A stretch of 64,000 nt of DNA from UBA11612 sp963662375 (GCA_963662375.2 CAXXRP010000011.1:50344-114343), one strand, 5' to 3'; shown: positions 1 to 8,977, counted from the stretch's first letter. The notes: generated from the sequence alone by a model not told the origin. Numbers and translations: made by a program.

Positions 1-13
1 ATTTTTTGGTGCC

Positions 14-104
14 GGAGGGGTGGCCGAGTGGTCAAAGGCGCACGCCTGGAAAGTGTGTATACGCCAAAAGCGTATCGTGGGTTCGAATCCCACCCCCTCC
101 GCCA
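14..104 (+). tRNA. tRNA-Ser (anticodon GGA)
   Basis: The acceptor arms GGAGGGG (14-20) and CCCCTCC (94-100) pair, followed by discriminator G and an encoded CCA. The anticodon loop CTGGAAA gives GGA. The long variable arm (paired tatacgc/gcgtat around 59-76) is typical of class II serine tRNAs, and the TPsiC loop GTTCGAATC is intact. The integrase gene begins 140 bp downstream in the same direction, so the 3' end of this tRNA is the likely attachment site of an integrated element. Confidence 0.97.
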
Positions 105-243
105 TAATCCTTTCTTAGTGCATCCCAGACTTTCCAAAAAGTGTTGTATAAGCTTGATTAGGAAGCTATCGACGTCTTGCGCCATCTTGTGATTTCCCGT
201 ACATTCCCATCAAATATAAGGAATTAAATAGGGAGTACATGTA

Positions 244-1503
244 ATGGCGTCTGGTCGCAAGCCGAAAGGAAAGCATCCCGACAAGAGGTTGACGCCGGTT
301 TTCGTGCGCAAGACCTCCGAAGCTGGCCGGTACTGCGACGGCAATGGCCTTTACCTGAAGATCGAGCCATCCGGTGCACGACGATGGGAGCAAAGGCTCG
401 TGATCCAGGGACGGCAGCGGACGCTCGGGCTTGGTGGGGTGCAGCTAGTATCGCTTGCAGAGGCCCGCGAGAAAGCGCTCGCCAACCGCAAGAACGCGCG
501 CGTTGGCGGCGATCCGATGGACCTTCGGCGGCAAGCCAGCATACCAACCTTGGAGGCTGCTGCAGCGGCCGTCATTGAGCTTCACCGGCCAAGCTGGCGT
601 AACGCCAAGCACGCCGCACAGTGGGAAGCTACTCTGCGTACTTACGTCTACACTCGTCTGGGCAAACGCCCGGTATCGGATATCGACACAGCAGATGTCC
701 TCAACGTGCTCATGCCGATCTGGCACGAGAAACCGGAAACCGCGCGCCGGGTGCGCCAACGCATCTCGACGATCATGAAATGGGCAGTGGCCCAAGGCTT
801 CAAGCAGGACAACCCATGCGGTGACGCCATCGGCGCTGTGCTTCCCAAGCAGAATGGCAAAGGCAAGCTCCATCATCGGGCTCTGCCGCATAGCGAAGTC
901 GCCGGCGCCATAAAGGCCGTTCGCACGTCCGGTAGCGGTGCGGCTGTCAAGCTGGCCTTCGAGTTCCTGATCCTGACCGCTGCACGGTCCGGCGAGGTCC
1001 GGCTCATGACGTGGAGCGAAGTCGACACAAACGCAGTAATTTGGACCATTCCTGCTGAGCGAATGAAAGCTGGGCGCGAACACCGTGTCCCGCTGTGTGC
1101 GCGGGCTCTGGACATACTGGCTGAAGCACGGCAGCTCGGGAACGGAAGCGGTCTGGTCTTTCCCGGAACGCGGCCCGGCAAGCCGCTCTCCGACATGACG
1201 CTATCCAAGCTGATGCGTGACCTTAATTTGGACGCCGTGCCACACGGCTTCCGGTCGAGTTTCCGCGATTGGGCGGCTGAATGTACCAATGCGCCTCGCG
1301 CTGTCATGGAGGCGGCACTGGCCCATGCGGTCTCTAACAAAGTGGAGGCGGCTTATGCGCGTTCCGACCTTTTCGCACGACGTTCCGAGCTGATGGAGCA
1401 ATGGGCCGAATACCTAACCGACAGCTGTGAAACAAAGGTCGTTCCAATGATCCGACGGAGGAGCCAAGCAGATGCGCAAGTGAGAACGGCGGTGACAAAT
1501 TAG
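244..1503 (+). CDS. P4-type tyrosine recombinase/integrase
   Basis: Site-specific integrase of 419 aa that would insert or excise a genomic island at the adjacent tRNA-Ser. The N-terminus (about residues 15-100) is the DUF4102/arm-binding domain of P4-like integrases. A core-binding domain follows and the catalytic domain runs from about 210. The catalytic residues are visible: Arg248 in TAARSGE, His334 and Arg337 in HGFR, His361 in LAHAV, and nucleophile Tyr371 in AAYARSD. The start is set by GGGAG at 231-235, 8 bp before ATG. The last residues and the TAG stop lie inside the left end of the IS21 element that begins at 1481, so the native C-terminus has been replaced; the catalytic part is complete and may be active. 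Confidence 0.93.
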   Translation: MASGRKPKGKHPDKRLTPVFVRKTSEAGRYCDGNGLYLKIEPSGARRWEQRLVIQGRQRTLGLGGVQLVSLAEAREKALANRKNARVGGDPMDLRRQASIPTLEAAAAAVIELHRPSWRNAKHAAQWEATLRTYVYTRLGKRPVSDIDTADVLNVLMPIWHEKPETARRVRQRISTIMKWAVAQGFKQDNPCGDAIGAVLPKQNGKGKLHHRALPHSEVAGAIKAVRTSGSGAAVKLAFEFLILTAARSGEVRLMTWSEVDTNAVIWTIPAERMKAGREHRVPLCARALDILAEARQLGNGSGLVFPGTRPGKPLSDMTLSKLMRDLNLDAVPHGFRSSFRDWAAECTNAPRAVMEAALAHAVSNKVEAAYARSDLFARRSELMEQWAEYLTDSCETKVVPMIRRRSQADAQVRTAVTN

Positions 1504-1594
1504 TCCACGGAAGCGGCGGGATTTCCCAGCCGCGGGCGGAGTAAAACTCTGCCACCTGTAGCCTTCGATCTTTTTTGAGATGGAAGGCGGGAGG

Positions 1595-3094
1595 ATGTAC
1601 ACCGTGGACCTATATCTGCGCGTTCGGCTGGCCTGCCATGTTGATGGTCTGAGCCAGCGAGAGGCGGCAAGTCGGTTTGGCATTGCGCGCGAGACGGTGA
1701 GGAAGATGCTGCGGCATTCGGAACCGCCGGGATATCGGCGACGCCAGCCACCGAAACGCCCGAAACTGGCCCCCTTCACGGATATCATCGACCGTATTCT
1801 GGAGGAGGACCGAACGGTTCACCGTAAGCAGAACCACACGGCGAAGCGTATCTTCGAGCGCCTTCGCGACGAACATGGCTTCACGGGCAAAGAGACCATC
1901 GTGAAGGATTACGTTCGGGAACGGCGCCTTCGTCGGCGTGAGATGTTTGTGCCGTTGTCACATCCTCCGGGCCATGCTCAAGCGGACTTTGGCGAGGCGG
2001 ATGCGATCATCGCCGGCGTCAAGTATCGGGCGCATTTTTTCGTCATGACACTTCCCCACAGCGATGCCTGCTTCGTTGCGGCCTACCCGGCGGCGACGAC
2101 GGAGGCCTGGCTGGACGGGCACAACAGAGCCTTTGTTTTTTTCGGCGGCGTTCCCCAATCGATTCTTTACGACAACGACAAGTGTCTGGTGTCGCGCATC
2201 TTGTCAGATGGCACGCGGCAACGAACGCGGGCGTTCAGCGGGCTGCAGTCCCATTACCTCTTCGAGGACCGCTACGGCCGTCCCGGCAAGGGTAACGACA
2301 AAGGCAATGTGGAGGGGGTGGTCGGCTATGCCCGGCGGAACTTCATGACGCCGCTTCCCCGGTTCGCGAGCTGGGACGCCTTCAATGGCCACCTGGAAGA
2401 GCAATGCCGCAACCGGCAAGGCAACGTCCTGCGCGGCCACCGCGAGAGCATCGGCGAACGGTTTGTGCGTGACCGCGAAGCGTTGAAGAGGCCACTGCCG
2501 GCACCGTTCGACGCGTGCGACAAGCAGGGCACGCGGGTCAACTCGCTGTCCCTGGTGCGCTACCGGACGAATGACTATTCCGTGCCCGTCGCCTACGGCC
2601 ATCAGGAAGTCTGGATCCGTGGCTATGTCCACGAGGTGGTTATCGGTTGCGGCGCCGGGATCATTGCCCGACACCCCCGTTCCTACGACCGGGAAGATAT
2701 GGTCTTCGATCCGATCCACTACCTGCCTTTGCTGGAGCACAAGATCGGTGCCCTGGATCAGGCCGCGCCGCTAGCCGGATGGGAACTGCCTGATGCCTTC
2801 CCAACCCTGCGCCGTCTCCTGGAGGCGCGCGTGGGCAAGGCCGGCAAGCGGGAATACGTCCAGGTCCTTCGGCTTGTGGAGACCTTCGATCTCGAGGTGC
2901 TTCACGGCGCGGTGAAGGACGCCCTGCGCCTGGGTGCGATCGGCTACGACGCCGTCAAACACCTTGTGCTGTGCCGTATCGAGCGACGCCCGCCCAAACT
3001 CGACCTGGATATCTATCCCTACCTGCCTCGGGCCAACGTGGCGACCACGGCCGCCGCCAGTTATATGAGCTTGTTGGGTGGAGGCGCGTCATGA
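1595..3094 (+). CDS. istA: IS21-family transposase IstA
   Basis: Transposase of 499 aa. An N-terminal helix-turn-helix (about residues 12-45, DGLSQREAASRFGI) is followed by an rve/DDE integrase core: Asp in QADFGEAD, Asp in LYDNDKC and Glu in GNVEGVVGYARRNF. An IstA C-terminal region follows. ATG 1595 (MYTVDLY...) matches the usual IstA start; ATG 1580 in the same frame is an alternative that adds five residues. A GGAAGG/GGGAGG run precedes it. The stop overlaps the istB start (ATGA at 3091-3094), suggesting translational coupling. No frame break was seen. Confidence 0.93.
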   Translation: MYTVDLYLRVRLACHVDGLSQREAASRFGIARETVRKMLRHSEPPGYRRRQPPKRPKLAPFTDIIDRILEEDRTVHRKQNHTAKRIFERLRDEHGFTGKETIVKDYVRERRLRRREMFVPLSHPPGHAQADFGEADAIIAGVKYRAHFFVMTLPHSDACFVAAYPAATTEAWLDGHNRAFVFFGGVPQSILYDNDKCLVSRILSDGTRQRTRAFSGLQSHYLFEDRYGRPGKGNDKGNVEGVVGYARRNFMTPLPRFASWDAFNGHLEEQCRNRQGNVLRGHRESIGERFVRDREALKRPLPAPFDACDKQGTRVNSLSLVRYRTNDYSVPVAYGHQEVWIRGYVHEVVIGCGAGIIARHPRSYDREDMVFDPIHYLPLLEHKIGALDQAAPLAGWELPDAFPTLRRLLEARVGKAGKREYVQVLRLVETFDLEVLHGAVKDALRLGAIGYDAVKHLVLCRIERRPPKLDLDIYPYLPRANVATTAAASYMSLLGGGAS

Positions 3095-3861
3095 CCGATA
3101 CGCCGCAAGTGTTGCTGGCCCATCACCTCAAGACCCTGAAACTGCCGACGTTCCTGCGCGAATACGACAAGCTGGCCCGCCAATGCGCCACCGAGGGCGC
3201 CGACCATGTGCGGTATCTTGTCCGTCTGACCGAGTTGGAACTGATCGACCGTGAGCGCCGCATGGTCGAGCGGCGGATCAGACAGGCCAGGTTCCCCGCC
3301 GTCAAAAGCCTCGACAGCTTCGACTTCAAGGCCATCGCATCGCTCAACAAGATGCTGGTTCTGGAGTTGGCGCGATGCGAATACGTCGAGCGTCGTGAGA
3401 ATATCATCGCGCTCGGCAACAGCGGAACCGGCAAGACCCATATCGCCCTCGGTCTCGGTCTGGCGGCCTGCCAAAAGGGGCTCTCCGTCGGCTTCCTCAC
3501 GGCCGCTGCCCTGGTTCATGAACTGATGGAGGCCAGGGATGAAAAACGCCTGTTGCGCCTGCAGAAGCAACTGGCAAAGTATCACCTTCTGATCATCGAC
3601 GAACTCGGCTTCGTGCCGCTCTCGAAGACCGGCGCCGAGCTGCTGTTCGAAGTCTTCAGCCAGCGCTACGAGCGGGGCTCGATCCTGGTGACCTCCAACT
3701 TGCCGTTCGATGAGTGGACGGAGATATTCGGCTCGGAACGCCTGACCGGGGCTTTGCTGGACCGCCTCACCCACCATGTCCATATCCTGGAAATGAACGG
3801 CGAGAGCTATCGTCTCAACCAAAGCCAAAAACGGCGGAAATCCCCAAAAATACCTGCTTAA
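3091..3861 (+). CDS. istB: IS21-family helper ATPase IstB
   Basis: AAA+ ATPase of 256 aa (DnaC-like) that assembles with IstA for target capture and strand transfer. The Walker A motif is GNSGTGKT, Walker B is LLIIDELGF, and sensor-like TSNLPFDEW and the conserved tail RLTHHVHILEMNGESYRL are intact. ATG 3091 overlaps the istA stop by four bases. A strongly related but truncated copy sits at 9600..10019. Confidence 0.93.
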   Translation: MTDTPQVLLAHHLKTLKLPTFLREYDKLARQCATEGADHVRYLVRLTELELIDRERRMVERRIRQARFPAVKSLDSFDFKAIASLNKMLVLELARCEYVERRENIIALGNSGTGKTHIALGLGLAACQKGLSVGFLTAAALVHELMEARDEKRLLRLQKQLAKYHLLIIDELGFVPLSKTGAELLFEVFSQRYERGSILVTSNLPFDEWTEIFGSERLTGALLDRLTHHVHILEMNGESYRLNQSQKRRKSPKIPA

Positions 3862-4341
3862 CCGCCGGTGCAATGGTTGACCCGGTGGGTCCACAGGAAC
3901 CTCCCACGCTGCTTCGCTCCGCGTAACGCAAGCGCTACACGAAGCAGCGCGGGTCCCTCCTATGGACTACCGGGACAACCCCCCAACACCGCGTACCGCA
4001 TAACGTTAAGTGGACTAGTTTTGCTCCGCCCGGGTGGACTAATTTTGCTCCGCCGTTGACATATCAGTGCTATGGGCGTCAGCAGCGATAGAGCGCCCGC
4101 TTGGTGCGGCGGACAGGAAAGCACCGCGGGCGCTGTCGACACGGGCGCGGATCACGGCAATAAGCCTCACCAACCACGATGCATGGGGCGACTTCAAGGG
4201 CAGTCCGCAGCGCCCATGGAGCACTGGTTCGGGTATTGTCAAGTTGAGCTGTTTGGTTGGAAAAGGTGCTCATTGCGGTACTTTCCTGACCTTCGCAACA
4301 AGGCCTTTGATGGTCGCGGGATTGTTGTCGAGGTTGACCCC

Positions 4342-5222
4342 TCACAGACTTGTACGACGCTTATAGGCGAGCTGTGACAAATATTTGAGGATTTCCAACT
4401 TCGATTCAATGTCGTCCCTGGTCAACCGAAGACGGTAGCGCCCCCATTTTTTGTCGTATTCGAGCGTGTTGAGTTCGGCGTTGTGTCGATCCTAGTATCA
4501 AGATCATCGGTCTGAGGCAGCTTAATCTCGAACTTGAGCCGGGCCTTCTGAGGTTTGAACCTCACAAAATTAAACGCCTGACCATCCTTCTCTAGGCCGA
4601 TATAAAACTTGTTGAATTTCAGATTCAAAGTCGGATCGAAGCCACAGAGGATTTCCAGTAGCTGATCGGCCAAACCCACGGTCTCCTTTGTGCCGCGTTT
4701 CTCCCAGTAGGCGCGGTCGGTTGGTTCAGCTTCGGCATCTTCATCCTCGTTGACAAGCCCCCGCGAAAGCTCGTCCAAGACCTTCGTGAAAACAAGCGTC
4801 AGGTTGTCACCTAACTTGAGAGCCTGCATATGTATTGCGATCAGTGGCATTGTGCCGTTGAAAAGGGAAATAACATTCAAGAAGCGGCTCGTGATGTCCT
4901 CCGCTATGAGAACGGCGCAATGGTCATATTGCGGATAACGCTTCTTCTCGATATCCCAATACTCGATCGTACGGATAATGTGAGATTCGTCCGTTGATCC
5001 GAGTTGAAGCTCCACCTCGTATCTGCGTTGGGTGTCGGTGTCTTGAAGCAAAAGATCAAGACGGCCCGCACGCGGCTGTATTCTCTCCACATCTCTGAGC
5101 ACTAAATCGCCAAGGCCGAGGACGGTGGGATCGTCAGAAATAATGTTTTGAACCCACTTTTCATTAAACTCGGGATGATTCTTCAACTGCATCAGATCCG
5201 GCTTCAGGTATTTTCTGTTCAT
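4342..5222 (-). pseudogene. PD-(D/E)XK-like nuclease family protein, frameshifted near its 3' end
   Basis: The uninterrupted reading frame (4422..5222, 266 aa) has a PD-(D/E)XK-like arrangement: Asp56 in GRLDLLLQD and Glu69/Glu71 in YEVELQ, followed by a helical segment ESHIIRTIEYWD. I recognise it as a widespread uncharacterised family, probably a nuclease fold; its function is unknown. The last 20 residues look out of frame. In another frame, downstream of about 4478-4488, the expected tail continues (LNTLEYDKKWGRYRLRL...) to a stop at 4342. One deleted base (or two extra) explains this. It is either a real C-terminal lesion or a read error; the nuclease core is unaffected. Confidence 0.72.
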
Positions 5223-5269
5223 TTCATGTCATCCACTGTTTCGGCTGGTTGTACAGCGTGGCGGCTTGT

Positions 5270-5430
5270 TTAGGAAATTCCGGTTGTTGTTGATAGTATC
5301 AAAATGCCCTTTTTGATCTTCCTGTCGCTGTTTTTGCAGAGATGCATGTTGGCCTCGGAGGGCGCGACGCGGCTGATGCAGGTATGGGCATTGATGAAGG
5401 CCGGATACTGGCCCTGTTTTTCGGTGAAGC
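5270..5430 (-). pseudogene. Fragment of a LexA-like winged-helix DNA-binding gene
   Basis: The minus-strand translation beginning FTEKQGQYPAFINAHT resembles the N-terminal wHTH of small LexA-type DNA-binding proteins (pattern FTxKQGQYLAFI...PxEAxM). The expected recognition helix is missing or scrambled after about 25 residues. The fragment starts exactly at the left end of the IS3 element (5431), so that insertion or a later deletion removed its beginning. The family assignment is from memory of the pattern and is moderate. Confidence 0.45.
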
Positions 5431-5494
5431 TGGACTGGTACCGGTAAAATGGAGAGTGCCTTCTGTTAAAGTTTAAACTCAACAGGAGGCCCAT

Positions 5495-5770
5495 ATGGGT
5501 ATCGGAAGAACTGAGGAATTTCGTTCTGAAGCCGTTCGGATTGCATTGACGAGCGGGCTATCACACAAGCAAGTTGCCGCCGATCTTGGCATTGGTCTGT
5601 CTACATTAGGCAAGTGGATTACCAGTCATAAGCACACTGAGCTGCTGTCCGGCCCTCATAATGATAAAGACAAGGAATTGGCTCGCCTTTGCAAGGAGAA
5701 CAGGACATTGCGTGAGGAGCGGGACATTTTAAAAAAAGCGACGGCCTTCTTCGCGAGCCAAGGCCGATGA
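5495..5770 (+). CDS. IS3-family transposase OrfA
   Basis: Protein of 91 aa with an N-terminal HTH_8/Tnp_1-type helix-turn-helix (EFRSEAVRIAL, then KQVAADLGIGLSTLGKWI) and a C-terminal leucine-zipper-like coiled coil ending LREERDILKKATAFFAS, the hallmark of IS3 OrfA. AGGAGG at 5483-5488 precedes ATG 5495. The A6 run in its 3' part (near 5730) and the overlap with orfB (5767) fit the programmed -1 frameshift that makes OrfAB in this family. Confidence 0.92.
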   Translation: MGIGRTEEFRSEAVRIALTSGLSHKQVAADLGIGLSTLGKWITSHKHTELLSGPHNDKDKELARLCKENRTLREERDILKKATAFFASQGR

Positions 5771-6018
5771 GGTTTCATTTCATCGCAAAGGAGAAGGCCA
5801 ATTTTTCAATCTGCAGGATGTGCAAAGTCCTGAGGGTCAGTGAAAGCGGCCACTACGCTTGGGTGTCTCGCCCTGCCAGTCAGCGCCAACGCGACGACAG
5901 GGTCTATTTGGCCCATATTCGTGCCGAACATGCCCGTAATTATCAGGGGAATTCAATGGATAGAGGCTTGACAATTATGTCTAAAGATCAGATAATTAGG
6001 TTCAAAGGAGACCATGCA

Positions 6019-6888
6019 ATGAACCTAATCTCAATCTTCAAAATGTACCCCGATCAGCAAGCCTGCATCGACCACATGGAAGCGATCCGATGGGGCGATA
6101 GCCCATTCTGCCCGTACTGTGCCGGGGTTCGTGTCGCCCGAAAAAAGGAGAATAGAAAAGTTGGCCGATGGAACTGCCAAGACTGCCGCAACAGCTTCAA
6201 TGTGTTGCAAGGCACCATTTTTCAGAAGACAAAGCTGCCGCTGCAAAAATGGTTCCTCGGCATAGCCCTAATGGTGAACGCCAAAAAGAGCCTTTCAAGC
6301 TGCCAGATGGCAAGAGACTTGGAAATGAATCAAGGCTCATGCTGGTACATGCAACAGCGTATCCGTGCAGCCATGGCTAGCAAGGAACGTCACTTCCTGA
6401 AAGGTATCGTCGAAATGGACGAAACTTATGTAGGCGGGAAGCCACGCCGCAACAAGCGCGACGACGACCCGCCCAAACGGGGACGCGGCACTAAGAAAAT
6501 CCCGGTTATCGGCGCGGTAGAACGCGGCGGCAAGGTCGTTGCCCGTGTAGCCGAAGATCTAAGCGGTAAAGGGATCATGCAGTTCATCAAGAACATGGCC
6601 GATACCGCAGAGACCATCTTGGTCACCGACGAATATCCGGCCTATAACGTGCTAGACCGAATCATGGCGCGCGTAAGCGTCAATCACAGCGAGCGGCACG
6701 TAGACGGGGATGTCTACACGAACACGATTGAGGGGTTCTGGTCACACCTGAAGCGCGCGTGGTTCGGCCAGCATCACCACTATTCGAAGTCTTACATGCC
6801 CCTCTACATCGCCGAGGCATGTTGGAAATACAACCGCCGGGGCCGTGAGGATGGTTTCGATGGTTTTTTTAATGCGGCGATGGCGTGA
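6019..6888 (+). CDS. IS1595-family (ISXO2-like) transposase
   Basis: Protein of 289 aa. An N-terminal zinc ribbon (CPYC near residues 27-30, CQDC near 50-53) is followed by a DDE domain: Asp in EMDETYVGGK, Asp in VTDEYPAY and the NTIEGFWSHLKR segment where the last catalytic residues lie. The conserved helix ending IAEACWKYNRR is present. The start ATG 6019 has AAGGAG at 6005-6010; an upstream in-frame ATG at 5977 lacks such a site. The gene is intact. Confidence 0.93.
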   Translation: MNLISIFKMYPDQQACIDHMEAIRWGDSPFCPYCAGVRVARKKENRKVGRWNCQDCRNSFNVLQGTIFQKTKLPLQKWFLGIALMVNAKKSLSSCQMARDLEMNQGSCWYMQQRIRAAMASKERHFLKGIVEMDETYVGGKPRRNKRDDDPPKRGRGTKKIPVIGAVERGGKVVARVAEDLSGKGIMQFIKNMADTAETILVTDEYPAYNVLDRIMARVSVNHSERHVDGDVYTNTIEGFWSHLKRAWFGQHHHYSKSYMPLYIAEACWKYNRRGREDGFDGFFNAAMA

Positions 6889-6905
6889 ACATAAAGGAAG
6901 ATACG

Positions 6906-7100
6906 ATGTTACCTGAAACATCCCCCAAACAGGGCAAAGACATGGAAAAGTCCGATGTTGTGTCCGATCCGGATGCTGAATCTTCTGACGGACCTTCGCG
7001 GCCAGAGCTAGGCGGCCGCGGTTGGCCACCGAAACCAGGACCAGGGCCCGCTAACGGCGTTCCAATGGATAAGGATGGTCGGCCTATTTACACTTCTTAA
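6906..7100 (+). CDS. Small passenger protein of the IS1595 element, function unknown
   Basis: Predicted 64 aa, 17 bp after the transposase stop, with AAAGGAAG just before ATG 6906 (a GTG at 6885 in the same frame overlaps the transposase). It is rich in Pro, Gly and acidic residues, has the tail PxGPANGVPMDKDGRPIYTS and no membrane segment. I do not recognise a family. Its position inside the inverted repeats makes it cargo; the tight spacing suggests co-transcription with the transposase. Its 3' end overlaps that of the opposite gene by 17 bp. Confidence 0.55.
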   Translation: MLPETSPKQGKDMEKSDVVSDPDAESSDGPSRPELGGRGWPPKPGPGPANGVPMDKDGRPIYTS

Positions 7101-7383
7101 CGTACTCAACCATTTCCTTGTATGCTGTGTCGGCTGTCAGTTGCTCTTTCGCTGCAGCACAAAGGCCGACGGCGTAGTTTACTGCCGATGCCATACTGGA
7201 TTTCCAATCTCCCCAACCATTTGGCAGCCTAACATCGAAGTTGCCTGACTTGTAAGAAATCGTGACAACCACACCGTCTTGGTCTGTAACAGTTGCTGTT
7301 TTTCTGTCATCTAAGATTTCGATGGAAAACTTTTTGTTATCACGGGTTATTTCGCAGCGAGACTGGACGATATTGTCATTCAT
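7084..7383 (-). CDS. Passenger protein of the IS1595 element, function unknown
   Basis: Predicted 99 aa, read towards the transposase. The N-terminal half looks like short beta strands (QSRCEITRDNKKFSIEILDD...), and the C-terminal half is helical and ends with a Lys-rich tail. No signal peptide or known motif was seen. It starts about 57 bp inside the right inverted repeat, so it needs its own promoter. It is probably a cargo gene; no function can be offered. Confidence 0.55.
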   Translation of the reverse strand: MNDNIVQSRCEITRDNKKFSIEILDDRKTATVTDQDGVVVTISYKSGNFDVRLPNGWGDWKSSMASAVNYAVGLCAAAKEQLTADTAYKEMVEYVKKCK

Positions 7384-8163
7384 AAAGAGTATCTTAGTAG
7401 GGGCGGACTCTGGCCGTCAAGCCTTTATCCATTGAATGCCTTATCAGGCCTATGGTCGCAAGCGAATGACTGATGAACTCAGGGATCAAGGCATCGTCAT
7501 TGGTGAACGCCGGGTCGGGCGGTTGATGCGGGAGAACGATATTCGCATCGTCAGAACTCATAAATTCAAACGCACGACAAACAGTAATCACAACCACAAC
7601 ATAGCTCCCAACCTTCTGGATGGAGATTTTCAGGCCACGGGACCAAACCAGAAATGGGCCGGTGATATCAGCTATCTCTGGACGGCAGAGGGCTGGCTGT
7701 ATCTTGCGGTGATCATCGATTTGTATTCACGCCGTGTCATTGGCTGGGCCGTCAGCGACAGGCTCAAACGGGATTTGCCGATCAAGGCTCTGAAAAGGGC
7801 CATTGCATTGCGACAACCGCCACCAGGGGTCATTCATCATTCTGATCGTGGCTCGCAGTATTGCTCCAACGATTACCGGAAACTTCTCAAAGACCACGGC
7901 TTTCTCTCTTCGATGTCTGGCAAAGGGAATTGCTATGGCAATGCGACTGTAGAAACGTTCTTCAAATCATTGAAAGCAGAATTAATATGGAGGGAACACT
8001 ATGAAACCAGGGAACAGGCACAAAACGCCCTGTTCCATTATATCAATGGATTTTATAATCCGCGTCGTCGCCATTCATATCTGGGCAGCATCAGTCCGGT
8101 GAAGTGCGAAAGTATGGCGGCTTAGGTGAGAAGGTAACTCTCCACTTTTGCGGTGCAGGTCCA

Positions 8164-8442
8164 AAGTTACCCGAACTCTATCGCAAGAAGGTTGAATACC
8201 TGGGCGAGGCCCTTAGCGACCCGACAATTCGCGATGAGGCCTTCTCGATCCTCCGCGACCTCATTCAAGGGGTCGTCGTCACGCCGGGACCAAAGCGGTC
8301 GTTCAGCGTGGAACTCATTGGAGAGATTACCAAAATGATCGCGCTGCCCGACGATAAGGCGATGATCGACGAAATTTCGGTAAAGGTGGTTGCGGGGGCC
8401 CGCAACCAACGTTGTCTTCACTTGGATGAAGTGTGGTTGTGA
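8164..8442 (+). pseudogene. C-terminal fragment of a large serine recombinase
   Basis: About 92 residues remain (LPELYRKKVEYLGEALSDP...IRDEAFSILRDLI...VVAGARNQRCLHLDE), matching the C-terminal region of large serine recombinases (LHPxLAEIYRxKV...LRSLI pattern). The catalytic resolvase domain and its serine are absent. The fragment starts exactly where the IS3 right end stops. It has no start codon of its own beyond one inside the IS3 tail, so it is a remnant of a second recombinase-bearing element. Confidence 0.72.
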
Positions 8443-8977
8443 GAGCCCGCAACCAGCGTTATCTACACCTGTCTGTTGTCCTTTTCGAAAACCTCATCCG
8501 CCCCTGGGCGGCTTGCATCATGCAGACCGGCGGGTGAGGTTTTCGGTAAGGACAGCCTGCGGCAGTTCGTTTTTTCCTACGAACCCTTGATAGGACCGTT
8601 AGACTGTCTACCCATTGAACACATCGATTAGGTCATCGTAGGAGGAGAGTCAGGTCTTGGGGCGCGGCCCATGGAACCGCGGTGGGTAGATTCGATCCAT
8701 CAATAATGCCGATCAGCTGATGTTGCTTTTTTGAGCAGTGGGGTGATGTCTGGAAAAAGCGGACCGGACGAAAACTTCACGGTCGCACATATGATGAAAT
8801 GTCTGCAATTGCGGCTATAGCTTGATTCCGAGACCAGCTAGATCGCCCTGGCATGTCTGACGTTGGCCGCCTGTGGCACACATTGAAAGGTTTTACTATG
8901 GGAGGATTTCTGGTTTATCTCATCGCTGCGCAAGCCAATCCTAAATAGGTTGAACTACAACAAAACGGAGACGCGTC
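8443..8977. other. Non-coding stretch with a long imperfect hairpin
   Basis: No credible gene was found. The notable structure is an inverted repeat: 8477-8503 (tgtcctttt then cgaaaacctcatccgcc) against 8528-8554 (ggcgggtgaggttttcgg then taaggaca). The arms are about 26 bp with few mismatches, around a 24-nt loop that itself contains the palindrome tgcatcatgca. It could be a transcription terminator, a recombinase site or an element end. The rest, up to the msrA ribosome-binding site at about 8968, shows nothing I can name. Confidence 0.5.

Larger units (their letters stand above)
1481..4061 (+). mobile_element. Complete IS21-family insertion sequence (about 2.58 kb)
   Basis: The left end (1481-1508) and the inverted right end (4034-4061) match at 23 or more of about 27 positions, with the common core CGGCGG...AAATTAGTCCAC. 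Each end holds a second, inner copy of the motif (about 1535-1556 and 4011-4031), the multiple terminal repeats expected for IS21 transposase binding. Inside are istA and istB with a 4-bp overlap. No clear target duplication was seen by eye. The 3862-4010 segment between istB and the right end is a strong potential hairpin region. Confidence 0.88.
5948..7440 (+). mobile_element. Complete IS1595-family (ISXO2-like) element with passenger genes
   Basis: Terminal inverted repeats of 25 bp (GGAATTCAATGGATAGAGGC... at 5948 and its complement ending at 7440) differ at two positions. A perfect 8-bp target duplication TTATCAGG flanks it at 5940-5947 and 7441-7448; 8 bp is the size known for IS1595. 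It carries the transposase (6019..6888), a small same-strand gene (6906..7100) and an opposite-strand gene (7084..7383). Passenger genes are documented in this family. Confidence 0.93.
5767..8125 (+). pseudogene. IS3-family transposase OrfB, split by the IS1595 element
   Basis: The 5' part (5767..5947) encodes the OrfB start up to ...HIRAEHARNYQ. The 3' part (7441..8125) resumes at AYGRKRMTDELRD and carries the rve core: Asp in WAGDISYL, Asp in HHSDRGSQY and Glu in NATVETFFKSLKAE, ending at the normal stop. Excising 5948..7440 plus one copy of the 8-bp duplication TTATCAGG (5940-5947 or 7441-7448) restores one open frame. The element is therefore transposition-dead as it stands but otherwise well preserved, so the inner insertion is recent. 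Confidence 0.88.
5431..8163 (+). mobile_element. IS3-family insertion sequence, interrupted by an IS1595 element
   Basis: The ends are imperfect inverted repeats of about 34 bp: TGGACTGGTACC...GGAGAG... at 5431 and its complement ending ...GTGCAGGTCCA at 8163. Inside are orfA (5495..5770) and orfB, which is split by a 1493-bp IS1595-family element. A possible 3-bp flank duplication (aag) exists only if the left end is moved by one base. The left flank is a HTH-gene fragment and the right flank a serine-recombinase tail, so the flanks do not rejoin into one gene. Confidence 0.82.

Noticed and set aside
81..104. Search for a direct repeat of the tRNA-Ser 3' end as the far attachment site
   Set aside because: No second copy was seen in the window; the gttcgaatcc at 38721 belongs to tRNA-Arg. 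The other end of the island is either outside the window or lost.
4062..4377. Two overlapping small plus-strand frames after the IS21 element
   Set aside because: No family resemblance, no good start signal, and they overlap the 3' end of the opposite-strand nuclease-like gene once its frameshift is corrected.
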